This document shows, piece after piece, positions 1 to 10,354 of a stretch of 64,000 nt of DNA (the first letter of the stretch is position 1; the number at the start of each line of letters is the position of its first letter). Source of the DNA: Petunia secreta. Its lineage: Eukaryota; Streptophyta; Magnoliopsida; Solanales; Solanaceae. A program made the translations under genes and the position numbers. The stretch covers positions 10,620,001 to 10,684,000 of the forward strand of contig JARKIP010000064.1 of NCBI GenBank assembly GCA_029990175.1. Direction: 5' to 3'. The notes beneath the pieces are model-generated. The model searched no databases. It saw only the letters and a list, made by a program, of their open reading frames with translations, and was not told where the DNA came from.

Positions 1-6
1 GGAAAA

Positions 7-309
7 ATGAAGGTGAAGGATTTGGTATTGAAAGGCCTTAAAAAGACAAAAAAAATAGCTGTTGGTAGTGCTTTTTTACTGATCCACGCACTGAAAATTC
101 GTGTGGCTCACGCTCATTTGCCACATAAGCAACGTACTAGACACATCAGCGCAGGAGGATTTAAAAGTCATGTTTTGGACGAGTAGAAGGGGCTGATTGA
201 CACTTTGCAAAGTATAAGCGAGATTATGGTTAAACCGGACAAGTACGAGTGTCTATTTGGGCCTTCTGCCTTTAAAAATTATAGTAGACTTCTTAAAAAT
301 TTGATTTAA
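7..309 (+). pseudogene. Unrecognised reading frame with one internal stop
   Basis: An ATG at 7 opens a frame of 59 codons to a TAG at 184-186. The same frame then stays open to a TAA at 307-309, about 100 codons in all. The translation is Lys-rich at the start, with a possible hydrophobic stretch (AVGSAFLLIHAL), and ends in KPDKYECLFGPSAFKNY followed by a basic tail. The composition is protein-like, so this may be the 3' part of a decayed gene or transposon gene whose upstream part lies outside the window. I do not recognise the family. It could also be chance. Confidence 0.25.
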
Positions 310-1438
310 AACAAACCATAAAAATTTGTGTGGTTGAAAATTATTCCATAAAAATAAATTTATAGAAATATGACATTCTTTATTAGATAAATTAAAAAAA
401 TAACAACAACAACAACATATCCAATAATATCTCATAAATTAAAAAAGACAGCGTCACATAATTGAGACAGAAGAGCACTTTTTTTTTTGGTCTTAATTCT
501 CTTTTAAATATTTGAAAAATACAAATCACAAAAAGTATCAGTGCATAAGCAAAAAGGGAAAAAGAAAAAGAAGAAGTGGATAAAAGCAATGTAAAATATG
601 GAAAGAACAGTTGTCACGTGATAGCTTGATCCAGCTGGATTGTTCCATTCCCAGCTCTCTCCTTAGGGCTCTGCAGCCATGCATCTTCACGAGACTTTTG
701 TTGTGTCTACTAATTAGCCACGGCCACCTAGGATGCCCTTTTAATGTTACTATTTGAAATTAATGGTTAGGAAAATAGTAGTACTATGATTTTATGAGAG
801 GTGGGTAATTGAATATAGGTTTTGAATTTATCGAAATTTCTTTAAAAAGTTTATTTTAGCTAAGTCAATGGAATGCAATATATTGTAAAGAATTTTTCAA
901 AAACGATTACTCACATAATGTGAGTCACATTTCTCAATACTCCTTTTGCCAGCTAGACTCTTTTACTCTGTAGTCATATTTCCACACACGTCCCGATAAA
1001 TACTTCTCATTATCCAGCCTGTACAGTATCTTTTTTTTTTTCTTTTTGTTCAAAGTGCCAGCAGCCCATAATAGCCTCAGCGTCTCAAATTCTGTACTTT
1101 CTAAATGCCCAATGTACCCTTTACTTTTTGTTGTTCCCATTATCCATATGGTCCTTCCCACCAACTTTATTAGGAAAAAATATTAATCTCTCAATGACTT
1201 TTGGACCAAAAGCAAAGTGCTGTAACTAAGCTGTAATACTCTTTTTGTTCTCTACCTAGCTAGCTACTCAAAGCTCAAGCTAAATTTTCCTCCTCACTTA
1301 AAGTGTAACGCGTTGGATTTTAGCAAAATGTCACTTTCTTGGCAAGTTTCCCCATATCTCCTTAATGCATTCTTTAAATTAAAGTTTATAGTACTATAGT
1401 AACATTTAATAAATGTAACCACAAATGAACTCACTCAC
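310..1438. other. AT-rich intergenic region upstream of the EXORDIUM-like gene
   Basis: No coding region is supported. The stretch includes a CACGTG G-box at 615-620, about 0.85 kb upstream of the predicted transcription start of the next gene; G-boxes bind bZIP and bHLH factors. Nothing here shows that this one is used. Confidence 0.4.
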
Positions 1439-1449
1439 TTGCGTTCCAA

Positions 1450-1457
1450 TATAAATA
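1450..1457 (+). promoter_or_regulatory. TATA box of the EXORDIUM-like gene
   Basis: TATAAATA lies about 110 bp upstream of the ATG at 1562. That places transcription start near 1480-1490 with a 5' leader of about 75-80 nt. Any start codon upstream of this box is excluded, which fixes the protein start at 1562. Confidence 0.7.
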
Positions 1458-1561
1458 CCTCCCCATTCCTCACAACCATCTCATCCAAACTCAACAATCC
1501 TCTCATTTCCGTAGCTCCTCTCTTTCTCTACTGCTCTTTATACTTCTATTGCAATCAAACA

Positions 1562-2494
1562 ATGGCTGCTTCACTCTTATTGAAAATCTTTCTTGTAATT
1601 TCTTTATTTAATGTGTGTTTTGCTTCAAGAAAGCTCACTTCTTTAGTCCAAGATCAGCTCTTACAATACCACAAAGGTGCACTTCTTTCAGGCAAAATCT
1701 CTGTCAATCTCATTTGGTATGGTAAATTTAAGCCATCTCAAAGAGCCATAGTGTCTGATTTCATCACCTCCCTTTCTTCACCAATTACACCATCTAAAAC
1801 CAATCCTTCGGTAGCCCAATGGTGGAAAACCACTGAAAAATACTACCATCTCGCCAATTCCAAGAAGTCCCTTTCCCTCTACTTAGGCAAACAAGTACTC
1901 GACGAGAACTATTCCCTAGGAAAATCACTGACCAACAAACAAATTGTTAACTTAGCATCAAAGGGTGAACAAAAAGATGCTATTAACGTAGTTTTAACTG
2001 CATCTGATGTTGCTGTGGATGGGTTCTGTGTTAACCGATGTGGGACACATGGATCATCTAAGGGTGCTATTATTAGAGGCAAGACTTACAAATTTGCTTA
2101 TATTTGGGTAGGTAACTCAGAGACTCAGTGCGCTGGCTTCTGTGCTTGGCCATTCCATCAGCCAATTTATGGACCACAGGGACCACCATTGGGTGCACCA
2201 AACAACGATGTGGGTGTGGATGGGATGGTGATTAACTTGGGAAGCTTATTGGCTGGGACTGCTACAAACCCATTCGGTAATGGTTACTATCAGGGTGAAG
2301 CTGATGCACCTTTGGAGGCAGCCTCTGCTTGTCCTGGTGTTTATGCTAAAGGTGCTTACCCTGGCTATGCTGGTGATTTGCTGGTGGATAAAGCTACTGG
2401 TGCAAGTTACAATGCACATGGTGCAAATGGAAGGAAATACGTGCTGCCTGCTTTATATGATCCTTCAACATCTTCATGTTCCACTTTGGTCTAG
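1562..2494 (+). CDS. EXORDIUM-like / phosphate-induced protein 1 (PHI-1) family protein
   Basis: An intact, intronless 310-residue protein. Residues 1-21 (MAASLLLKIFLVISLFNVCFA) form a signal peptide, so the product is predicted to be secreted to the cell wall. The rest matches the PHI-1/EXORDIUM domain: an N-terminal LIWYGKF block, SVAQWWKTTEKYY, and a Cys-rich middle containing FCVNRCGTHGS and ETQCAGFCAWPFHQP. The C-terminal half is Gly/Ala-rich (VGVDGMVINLGSLLAGTATN) and ends near SSCSTLV. Usual family length is about 300-330 residues, so it looks complete. EXORDIUM proteins are linked to brassinosteroid-responsive growth and carbon status; tobacco PHI-1 was found as a phosphate-induced transcript. 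The biochemical activity is unknown. The start at 1562 is chosen because the TATA box is at 1450. This is the only intact host gene seen in the window. Confidence 0.93.
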   Translation: MAASLLLKIFLVISLFNVCFASRKLTSLVQDQLLQYHKGALLSGKISVNLIWYGKFKPSQRAIVSDFITSLSSPITPSKTNPSVAQWWKTTEKYYHLANSKKSLSLYLGKQVLDENYSLGKSLTNKQIVNLASKGEQKDAINVVLTASDVAVDGFCVNRCGTHGSSKGAIIRGKTYKFAYIWVGNSETQCAGFCAWPFHQPIYGPQGPPLGAPNNDVGVDGMVINLGSLLAGTATNPFGNGYYQGEADAPLEAASACPGVYAKGAYPGYAGDLLVDKATGASYNAHGANGRKYVLPALYDPSTSSCSTLV

Positions 2495-3164
2495 CAAATC
2501 AATCTTAATCAATCTTAGTCGTAGTGAGAAGCTAATCTAGTATAGTGAATATTGTAATTTTTTATTCATTCATTTGTTTTAGGTTGAGAAATTAAAGAGC
2601 AAATCACTTTTGTTTGCTTTCATAAATATCTTGGTCCGACTCTTCGTTTTGTTATTAGTTCCAGCAATTTTACATTTTCATTGACAGATATGACTTGAGC
2701 TAATTTAATAAGGCGGAACCGCTACAACTTTACTGTGAATAGTATAGTAGTAGTTTGTTATCCTAGAAACACTACAGGAGTAAGCTCTGTTCCAATGTGA
2801 CATGACTTCACCTGTCCACGATCCCTTATATGCAATTAATCAGGTAAAATATAGTCTGCCTTTGAACTTGAAAATTAATTACACAACAAAGCAGGTGATC
2901 CCTCACCCCTCTATTCTTACTTGAAGAGGTACTAACACCCGTTGATCGTTGATTGGGTCAAAAGGTTAATTACTCTCCTAAGCGGGCGTGTATGAACCAG
3001 GATTTACGTTTACAATGTGATCTAAATTTTCGTCGAAAAAAAGTTCACCATATATAAACTTATCAATTTTTACTTTAGTTGTAAGGTTTAATGTGCCGCT
3101 CTTCTTTTCTATAATATATCTATATATATATTTTTATAATAACATGATATTCATAATAATAGAA
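2495..3164. other. 3' flank and intergenic DNA
   Basis: AT-rich sequence after the EXORDIUM-like stop codon, with an (AT)-rich tract near 3110-3150 next to the LINE 3' end. No gene, RNA or clear element boundary is seen. The tail of the LINE may extend into the last 60 bases. Confidence 0.4.
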
Positions 3165-4720
3165 TTACGGAGGGTTACAAAGAGAGTTCATGCGGCTGCT
3201 TGGGGGCATTACATGACTTTCATTACACAAGTTCCTACTAATAAGGGGTAGGTTCCTACTAGGTGGAAGAGGAACATTTAAAACATTAAGATTACCTAGA
3301 GTAGCTAGATAATTAATGGTACTATCCGATATTTTTTGAATAGATAATTTGCCCTCACGATCATCCAGCAGAGCTTGACAAACAAACAGTGGTGGCAATG
3401 CATAATGATTGTCGACATGTTCTTTGGACTGCCCAGGAGCTCCCTTGGCCAAAAGATGAGCAACTTTATTTCCTTGACGAAAATTATGCCTGATTAGGGG
3501 CCTCCCCAGCTTCGTCATCAACGACCTGCATTGTAAAATCAAGGGCAAATAAGTAGGAGTGAGATTCTCAAGCAGGTTTAGGACTTTAGTGGAGTCTGTT
3601 TCTATGTTGAGTGGCACGAGGTTTTGGTCTAAAGCTAAGGATAATCCATAAGCTAATGCTGAGAGTTTAGCATGAGTGTGATTAAATGCATGGAGAGATG
3701 AGTGGAAACCAAGGATCCAATCCCCCTGACTATTTCTGAAAACACCACATATACTAGCTTTGTTAGAGTGTTGGTGATAAGAGCCATCAATATTTAGTTC
3801 ATAATAGTTAGGATTGGGGGGATGCCATCTAATATTAATATTTCTAATACTAGCAAAAGTTGGTTCACTTGAAGTAAGGAGTTTAAATTCAGTCACATTA
3901 TTATGAACTTTGGAATAACTAAGGTGGTTAGAGAGGTTATGAATATTGTTGTGATTGCGATTGAGCCATAAACCCCACAAGGCAAAAGATAGGAACTCTA
4001 GCCAAGAATAAAATCGAGAATTCAAGGTAGGGGAACTCTCTCTTAAAGTCCTTAGCCAATTTTCAGGATTCAGATTCAAAGAGATATTGCAATTTGTCCA
4101 AAAAGTTTTAGCAATGGTGCAATTCCAAAAAATGTGAAAAAGAGATTCTGGTTCAAGCTTACACATAGGGCATATAGGGTCAATATTAATACCTATCATA
4201 TGGAGATACGACCTGCAAGGCAACCTATTGTGTTGGCATTGCCATAAAAAAATTGGATTTTACCAGGAGTGTTAATATCCCACACCCACATAAAATCAAT
4301 GTTAGTAGGAGTATGGCTTAGGAGAATTTTATAGGTTGACTTTAGGGAAAAGATCCCATTATCATTTAGTCTCCAAATAGGGTAGTCCTGCTTTAGGGTT
4401 CTATTAGGATTAGGAGTGGAGAAGAAGATATCTTTACTGCAAGTTGGGAGATCGAAGGATATCTTAGAGAAATCCCACATATTATTCCTATATACTTCGT
4501 AGACCTTAGTACTAGTTTCAGATAGGGTTAGGGGACCACTAATAAGCCTACGTAATGAATTTTTATTAGGGAGCCAAAAGTTGTCCCACAATAAAGTATG
4601 AGCACCATTTCCTAGCACCCAATGAATTCTCATAGCAGAAAGGGAGATTCTTAGCAATATTGCTCCAAATAAATGATTGACATTTTAAGGGACGAGTATG
4701 GATATACTTAGCACTAAGGA
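3165..4720 (-). pseudogene. LINE ORF2 C-terminus: zinc-finger (zf-RVT) and RNase H domains
   Basis: The zf-RVT region reads through two frames (about 4660-4196, then 4223 down), with the Cys motif ICPMCKLEPESLFHIFWNC near 4170-4110. The RNase H domain follows: ELNIDGSYHQ carries the first Asp and NIETDST a later one. Where family members have Glu (AELxA) this copy reads HAKLSALAYGL, and the last acidic site reads NKVAHLLAK rather than VAD. Two of the four catalytic acids therefore seem lost. The frame changes near 4635 and 4215 look like single small indels. Confidence 0.85.
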
Positions 4721-6640
4721 TTCGAGACCAAAGAGACTGAGGAGACGTAAGGAATCTCCAAGAAAGACCAATAAGTAGAGCTTTATTTTTAACATGGGCT
4801 TTGGTAATGGATAGACCTCCTAATGACTTTGGATTGGTAATAGTATCCCAAGATAGAAGATGCATCTTTCTTTTAGTATCAGTCGTGCCCCAGATAAAAT
4901 TATTTTGAATCCTATCGAATGTTTTAAGAGTTTTCCTAGGAATTTGGTGAAGCTGCATGATGTGATTTGGTAGGGTGTTAAGGGTTGAACGAACCAAGGT
5001 GGTTCTGCCAGCTAGAGTAAGAAGGTTTACTTTCCAGTTGGAGAGCCTTGATTTAAACTTATCTACCAAGAATTGGTAGTCTTGATGCTTAGGTTTGAGG
5101 TTTAAAATTGGGAACCCTAAGTATTTTCCAAAGTGTTGTCCAATATTAAAGTCAAGGATAGAGCCTAGATGTGTAGCTTCATGGGAGTCAAAATTTTTTG
5201 AGAAGATAATTTTTGATTTCGAGGTGTTAATCTTTGCACATGACAAATTACAAAGCATGGCTAGAGTGTTTTTAATTGCCAGGGTAGATTTGTGATTAGC
5301 CTTGTCCATTAGGGTTAGGTCATCGGCAAAGATAAGGTGAGAGAGACTAGGGCCCTTAGGAGATATAGTAATAGGGTCCCAAAGATTCATATCAACTAGA
5401 TGGTTGATGTATACTGAAAGTAGTTCTAAGGAGAGAATAAAGAGATAGGGCGACATAGGATCTCCTTGGCGAATTCCTCTAGTAGGGGAAAAACAATTTG
5501 TTTTGGTACCATTAATTAAAATTGAAATATTAGAGGTCGAAATACTAGACAGAATTAATTTAGAGATCTTAGGGGGAAATTTGAAAAAAGCTAGTATGTT
5601 GGACCACTCTATTTTGTCGAAAGCTTTTTCGTAATCTATTTTAACAATCATTTCACCCTTCCTACCTTTCATTCGAGCAAATTTTTGGATGAGTTCCTAG
5701 ATGATGATAACATTGTCAGAAGATCTTCTATTCTTGATGAAACTAGCTTGACAAGGGCTTATAAGGTCATCTAGATAAGGTTTGATGCGATTAGAGATGA
5801 TTTTCGTAATAATTTTATAGGTTGTGTTGCATAGCCCAATGGGTCTGAAATTCTTCAAATGTACAGCATTATCAATTTTGGGAATAAGACAAATTAAAGT
5901 AGAGTTGCAATCTGTGGGAATTTTGCTTTCATTAAAGACTTTGTGGCAAAAAGCTTTAACGGAAGGGCCAACAATGTTCCAATAACGTTGATGAAAGAAT
6001 GGATGGAAACCATCGGGGCCTGGTGCTTTAAAAGGTTTAAAAGAAAAAATTGCCTTTGTAATTTCCTCATCCGTTAAAGGTGTATCCAAGTTTGAAAGAT
6101 CAGTTTTAGAGAACCATGAGGATGCAGTAGTAATAGAATTAAGTTTAGTGGAGGAATGACTAGTGGAAAATAATTTACCAAAATAATCCGTTACATGGTT
6201 TGAGATTTCCTCCGGATTAAAAATTTGATTGCCATTATCATCGTGAAAATAAACAATACGGTTTTTCCTTCTACGGTTAAGAGTTGAAACGTGGAAAAAC
6301 TTTGTATTGGCGTCTCCGTAATTTAGCCAATCAATTCTAGATTTGAGTCGCCAAAATTCCTCCTCATTTCTCAAAATATTATTGTAATCAAGGACTAATT
6401 GAGACTCTAAATTTTGAAGAAAAGTAATAGTAGCATAGTGGGGTGAAGATTGAATTCCATTAAGACGAGCTAGAAGATTATTTTTATTTCGAAAAATATT
6501 TCCAAAAACATGTTTGTTCCAGTGAACTATGTTTTCTGAGAAAATTTTTGTAGCATCAGGAAGATTTCTATCAACCCAGGCATGCTTAACAACGTTAATA
6601 AAGTCAGGGTGGGATGTCCACATTGGTTCTAGTCTAAAAG
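4720..6640 (-). pseudogene. LINE ORF2 reverse transcriptase domain
   Basis: RT blocks appear in order on the minus strand: PFKAPGPDGFHPFF, a palm Asp block (VKIDYEKAFDKIEW), GIRQGDPMSPYLFIL, and the catalytic box IFADDLTLM (FADD, as in plant L1 elements). The frame is open from about 6857 to 4566 except for a TAG at 5697-5699, which interrupts a conserved segment just before the palm Asp block. The catalytic aspartates are intact, so the enzyme was lost by chain-breaking mutations. Confidence 0.9.
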
Positions 6641-7312
6641 GTTTATGGCAATTTGACTGGGGCACCTTATTAAGGCTTATAAGAATAGGGTTATGATCAC
6701 TATAGGTCTTAGGGAGGTGGACAATGGAGGCATCTTTAAACATGGTGATCCAATCATTATTTTCTAAGTAGCGATCTAGACGTTCCATTATAAGACCCCC
6801 TTTGATTTTATGATGATTCGACCAAGTATTTTTAGGTCCCTTGAAACCTAGATCCACTAGGTTACAATAATTAATGCAAGACCAAAAGTGATTAGCATTA
6901 CTATTATTAATAGGTCTCCCTCCCCATTTATTATTTTAGGACAAAATCTGATTGAAATCGCCCCCAACCAACCATGGACCTTTATAAGAATCATAGATAT
7001 TTTGAAGGTCATGTCATAAAGAGAGTTTATTTATATAGGAAGTATTTGCATAAATCGATCAAAAGAGCCAAGGGTGAGGGAATAGTGGATGAATTACCTT
7101 TAACATTGCATGCACCTCATTACCTCGGATTTGAATGTCATTAACACTTACCACATCATTTTTCCATAGTAAGACAACTCCACATGATCTACCTTCAGCT
7201 GGAACCTCAGCATAATCAGAGAAATCGAAGCGAACCCTAAGATCATAATGGTCCTCCATTTTTGTCTCAAAGAGTGCTACAACTGCAGGTTTATGAATAG
7301 CTAGGAGAGCAT
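6640..7312 (-). pseudogene. LINE AP-endonuclease domain, 5'-truncated
   Basis: Reading from 7312 down: HKPAVVALFETKMED (the Glu of the metal site), GGDFNQIL near 6950 and SDHNPILISL near 6690, which are typical AP-endonuclease motifs. Several stop codons lie between 7059 and 6860. The first part of the domain is missing, because the sequence beyond 7312 is the Tekay LTR and the DNA after that insertion no longer reads as LINE. Confidence 0.8.
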
Positions 7313-7317
7313 CAAAA
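7313..7317. repeat. Target site duplication CAAAA, left copy (Tekay element)
   Basis: CAAAA directly precedes the LTR start at 7318 and is repeated directly after the LTR end at 18231-18235. It is a perfect 5 bp duplication. Confidence 0.95.
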
Positions 7318-10146
7318 TGTAACGACCCTCAAATAGTCGTTACGGGATCCGGGACTTCTATTTGCATGTCGACAGTCCCTAAAGCTCCGTTAGGTCATTT
7401 ATGACCCGTCTGTGAAATCTGAGTCGAAACGGAGTCCGTTTGATAGGTTTTTGAGAAAAGGATCCGTTTATGAAATTCCGGAAAGGAATTTGGGGTTTCG
7501 ATAGGTTGTTTTGAGTAAACGAACCCCGATGGAAAATCCGAGCGCACCGTTAGGTCCGTCTCGCCATTTATGATATGTAGCAACCTTCAAAATTGAAAAC
7601 GGACCTCGTTTGATAGGACTTTTGATAAAGTCCCCGTTTCGGAAGTTTAAAAGAGTTAAAAGAGGTTTCCGAGCTCGATTTGAGCAAATGAGCTCCGATG
7701 AGAGATCCGAAAGTTCCGTTAGGTTCGTATAGTTATTTGTGACTTGTAGCAACTTTCGGAATTGGATTCCGAGGTCGTTTGGTTAAATTTCGCTATTTTG
7801 GCGAAAGTCGAAAATTGAACCTTTGCCGTGGGACCCACTTTTTGAGTTCTGGAGGTCCGAATTGAGTTCTGTCTTGACGAGCATGTCACCCAAGTATTTT
7901 ATGGCTTGTGTGCAAAATTTGGGATCATTCCGAGCTTCGTAGGATCTCGTTTTGCCCCTAAAACAGTAGAAAATCTGGTGCGACTTTTCTGTTCTGTTTT
8001 GGCGCAAACAGCCGGATAAAAGCTGATTTTCCGGCCAATCCGTAAGGAATTAGGAAAAACTCAAAACATGAAAGTTGTAGCCCTTTCAGTTGTGGTTCTA
8101 ATGGCACCGGGTGCAGGTCATTTGGACATTCCTATCAAAAGTTATAAATTTTTTAAAAGAAGCTGTCACAGAGGCAAAAACTGCTATAAAAAGGCCATTT
8201 CGGGCCATTTCGGTTCATAACTTATAAAAATCATTTGGTGAGCTCTTGAGGCGATTTTTGGGTATTTCTTGAAGACCCAATCATACTTACACTTAAGGTA
8301 AGCCCTTTCAATCCATCTTTATGTTGATTAACACAAGAATCAAAGGGTTTATTCTTGGAAATGGGTTAGAACCCTAGATTCTTAAGAATTGGGGAAAGAC
8401 ATCGAGCAAGGCTCGCATGTGGAATCTAAGTGTACTTTTGGACTCACGGGAGCGTGGGGAGTCCGGAAAAGTACATTTTGTAAATTTAAGGCTCGGCCCT
8501 ACCCGGGGGCATTTTGGTAATTTTTACCCTAGGATGCCTATAGGCTTAAATAGCTATAATTGAGCACTCATATGTGCTATATCTTGTCTTAATAGACCTA
8601 GTGGAGAGTCCTTCGCGGACAAGGCGAGCGGGAAAGGAGATTCTTCCCGGCATTTGAGCCCGAATTTCGAGGTAAGTGAGACTTGACCTCTATTGTGCTT
8701 GTGGACTCTTCCTTCATGCTAGTATGCTTCATGTACGCATATATATACCTAACAATGGTTAGGATTAATGATGTGAATTACTTGCTATTATTGTTTGTTA
8801 TAAATAGCGAGATTGTGACTCGACCGAGGTATGTGTCGGTCTAAACGCTACGTCGAGGTAGCTTAAATTTATATCGTAGTAACGCTTGCTACGCCATGCT
8901 TAGATAGCAAGAACTTGGGACATGGCCGAGGATGTTGCCGGCATGTCATGATAAATGTCTTGCCGAGGATTTTGCCGGCTTTTGTATGATATTGGTACTT
9001 GATTTATTCACGTGCCGGGTTGGGTAGTGCTGTCTATACGTAACCTTGGGTTGGACGACATGGGAGTAGGGATTGTACCCCCAAACTGTGGTCGGGTTAA
9101 CCTTCGCCTTACGTTCAGCTAGCATAACCAACCTGGGTTACGGTGACTGTGAAATATTATCGTTATTAATATTTCTGTTATTATTTCTGTTATTGTTATT
9201 AATGTCGTGGATATTAATACTGTTAGAGGGACACTTGACAGGGGGTGTGGTGTCGCCTATACTATGAGATGTGTCACACTTGACAGGGGGTGTGGTGTGG
9301 ACACTTGATCTTTGAGATGTGACACACTTGACAGGGGGTGTGGTGTGGTCACTTGATTTATTGAGATACGACGCACTTGACAGGGGGTGTGGTGCGATCT
9401 TAGATAGATTTGAGATGAGCCAACGACTACGGGTCGTTGGTCTACTTATTCATGATTGTGATAGTGACTTCGGGTCACGGTATATGGTTGATACTTAGTA
9501 GTGGTGTTGCTAGTCCATTCGTAGGTCTAGGTTAGTCGGCACGGGAGTAGAGATTGGACCTCCAAACCGCCGCTGAGTTGACCTATGCCTTACGTTGGAT
9601 GGGCATAATCCTTGAGACTTCTGGTTACTACTTGTGTGTATGGAATGTGTTACATCTATTTGTGATTTCACTACTTTATTGTATGATTACTATAGTATGT
9701 TGTTGCTTATGATGCATGTAGCGACTTGTCCCGCAAGGGTACCTTAGCGGGCCTGTCGGTGATCTTACTGGGCTTCGGCTCATAACTTACTCCGCTACGT
9801 GCGCAGGTCCTTCATCCAGTCAGCAGCCCGGACGTTAGCGGTTCCCGAGGCTTCTGAGACTTTTGATTGAGGTGAGCCGACCACACAGACCGTGGTGGCA
9901 TACCGCCGGAGTCACTTAGAGATAGGACTCAGATTTCTTTGATGTATATTCATACTTTATCGAGTCACTCTTAGAATGCTCCAATTCTTTTGTGGATATA
10001 TTCTTTTGGACTTCACCCTTTTATATTTATATATCCATTTATGATCTTTTCACATTATTGTTCTTTTCCGCATCTTGTTTCATTGGTTCGCCTAGGCAAA
10101 TGTTGTTTAGGTGCCATCACGAGCCCTTGGAAATTGGGTCGTGACA
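7318..10146 (+). repeat. 5' LTR of the Tekay-type element
   Basis: 2,829 bp. Starts TGTAACGACCC and ends GGGTCGTGACA, near-perfect short inverted ends. The first 26 bases contain GTAACGAC and GTCGTTAC as a small hairpin. The interior has the tandem motif at 9232-9394 and a diverged internal duplication (9061-9128 against 9541-9612, both built around GGGAGTAG and CTTACGTT). Short ORFs in the LTR are not supported as genes. Confidence 0.95.
9232..9394 (+). repeat. Four-copy tandem motif in the Tekay LTR
   Basis: A 20-base core beginning CACTTGACAGGGGGTGTGG starts at 9232, 9277, 9325 and 9374, spaced 45-49 bp, with spacers containing TGAGAT. The same array occurs in the 3' LTR at about 17316-17478. 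Repeats of this sort in LTRs can act as enhancer or protein-binding arrays; that role is inference. Confidence 0.9.
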
Positions 10147-10149
10147 GTT

Positions 10150-10161
10150 TGGTATCAGAGC
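10150..10161 (+). promoter_or_regulatory. Primer binding site (initiator Met tRNA)
   Basis: TGGTATCAGAGC, 3 bases after the 5' LTR, is the standard complement to the 3' end of plant initiator Met tRNA and primes minus-strand DNA synthesis. Confidence 0.95.
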
Positions 10162-10354
10162 CCTAGGTTCTAATTCGAGTCCTAGGAGTCTTGGAGCAGT
10201 GTCTGAGTAGAGTCTTGCTTATGGGTATGTTGTCGACCATACTTATGAGCGAGAGGCTACAAGGGCATGTTAGGAAATGTTTTCCCTTCGTTTCATCTCT
10301 ATTCGTGCTGAGTAGCTTATATAGGTGCTAACCCTTTTTCGTGTATTGTATCAG

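Larger units (their letters stand above)
3165..7312 (-). mobile_element. Decayed L1-type LINE with C-terminal RNase H
   Basis: On the minus strand this reads, in order, AP-type endonuclease, LINE reverse transcriptase, zf-RVT zinc finger and plant-type RNase H. That is the ORF2 architecture of plant L1 elements. ORF1 is absent and the endonuclease begins part-way in, so the copy is 5'-truncated near 7313. No poly(A) tail or target duplication could be fixed. The copy is dead: nonsense codons occur in the endonuclease, a TAG lies at 5697-5699, and frames change near 4635 and 4215. Confidence 0.92.

Noticed and set aside
1439..1561. Longer N-terminus for the EXORDIUM-like protein
   Set aside because: It begins at a TTG upstream of the TATA box at 1450, and the ATG at 1562 gives a clean signal peptide.
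7318..10146. Short ORFs inside the Tekay LTRs as genes
   Set aside because: The same short frames occur in both LTRs, lack domains and lie in untranslated LTR sequence.
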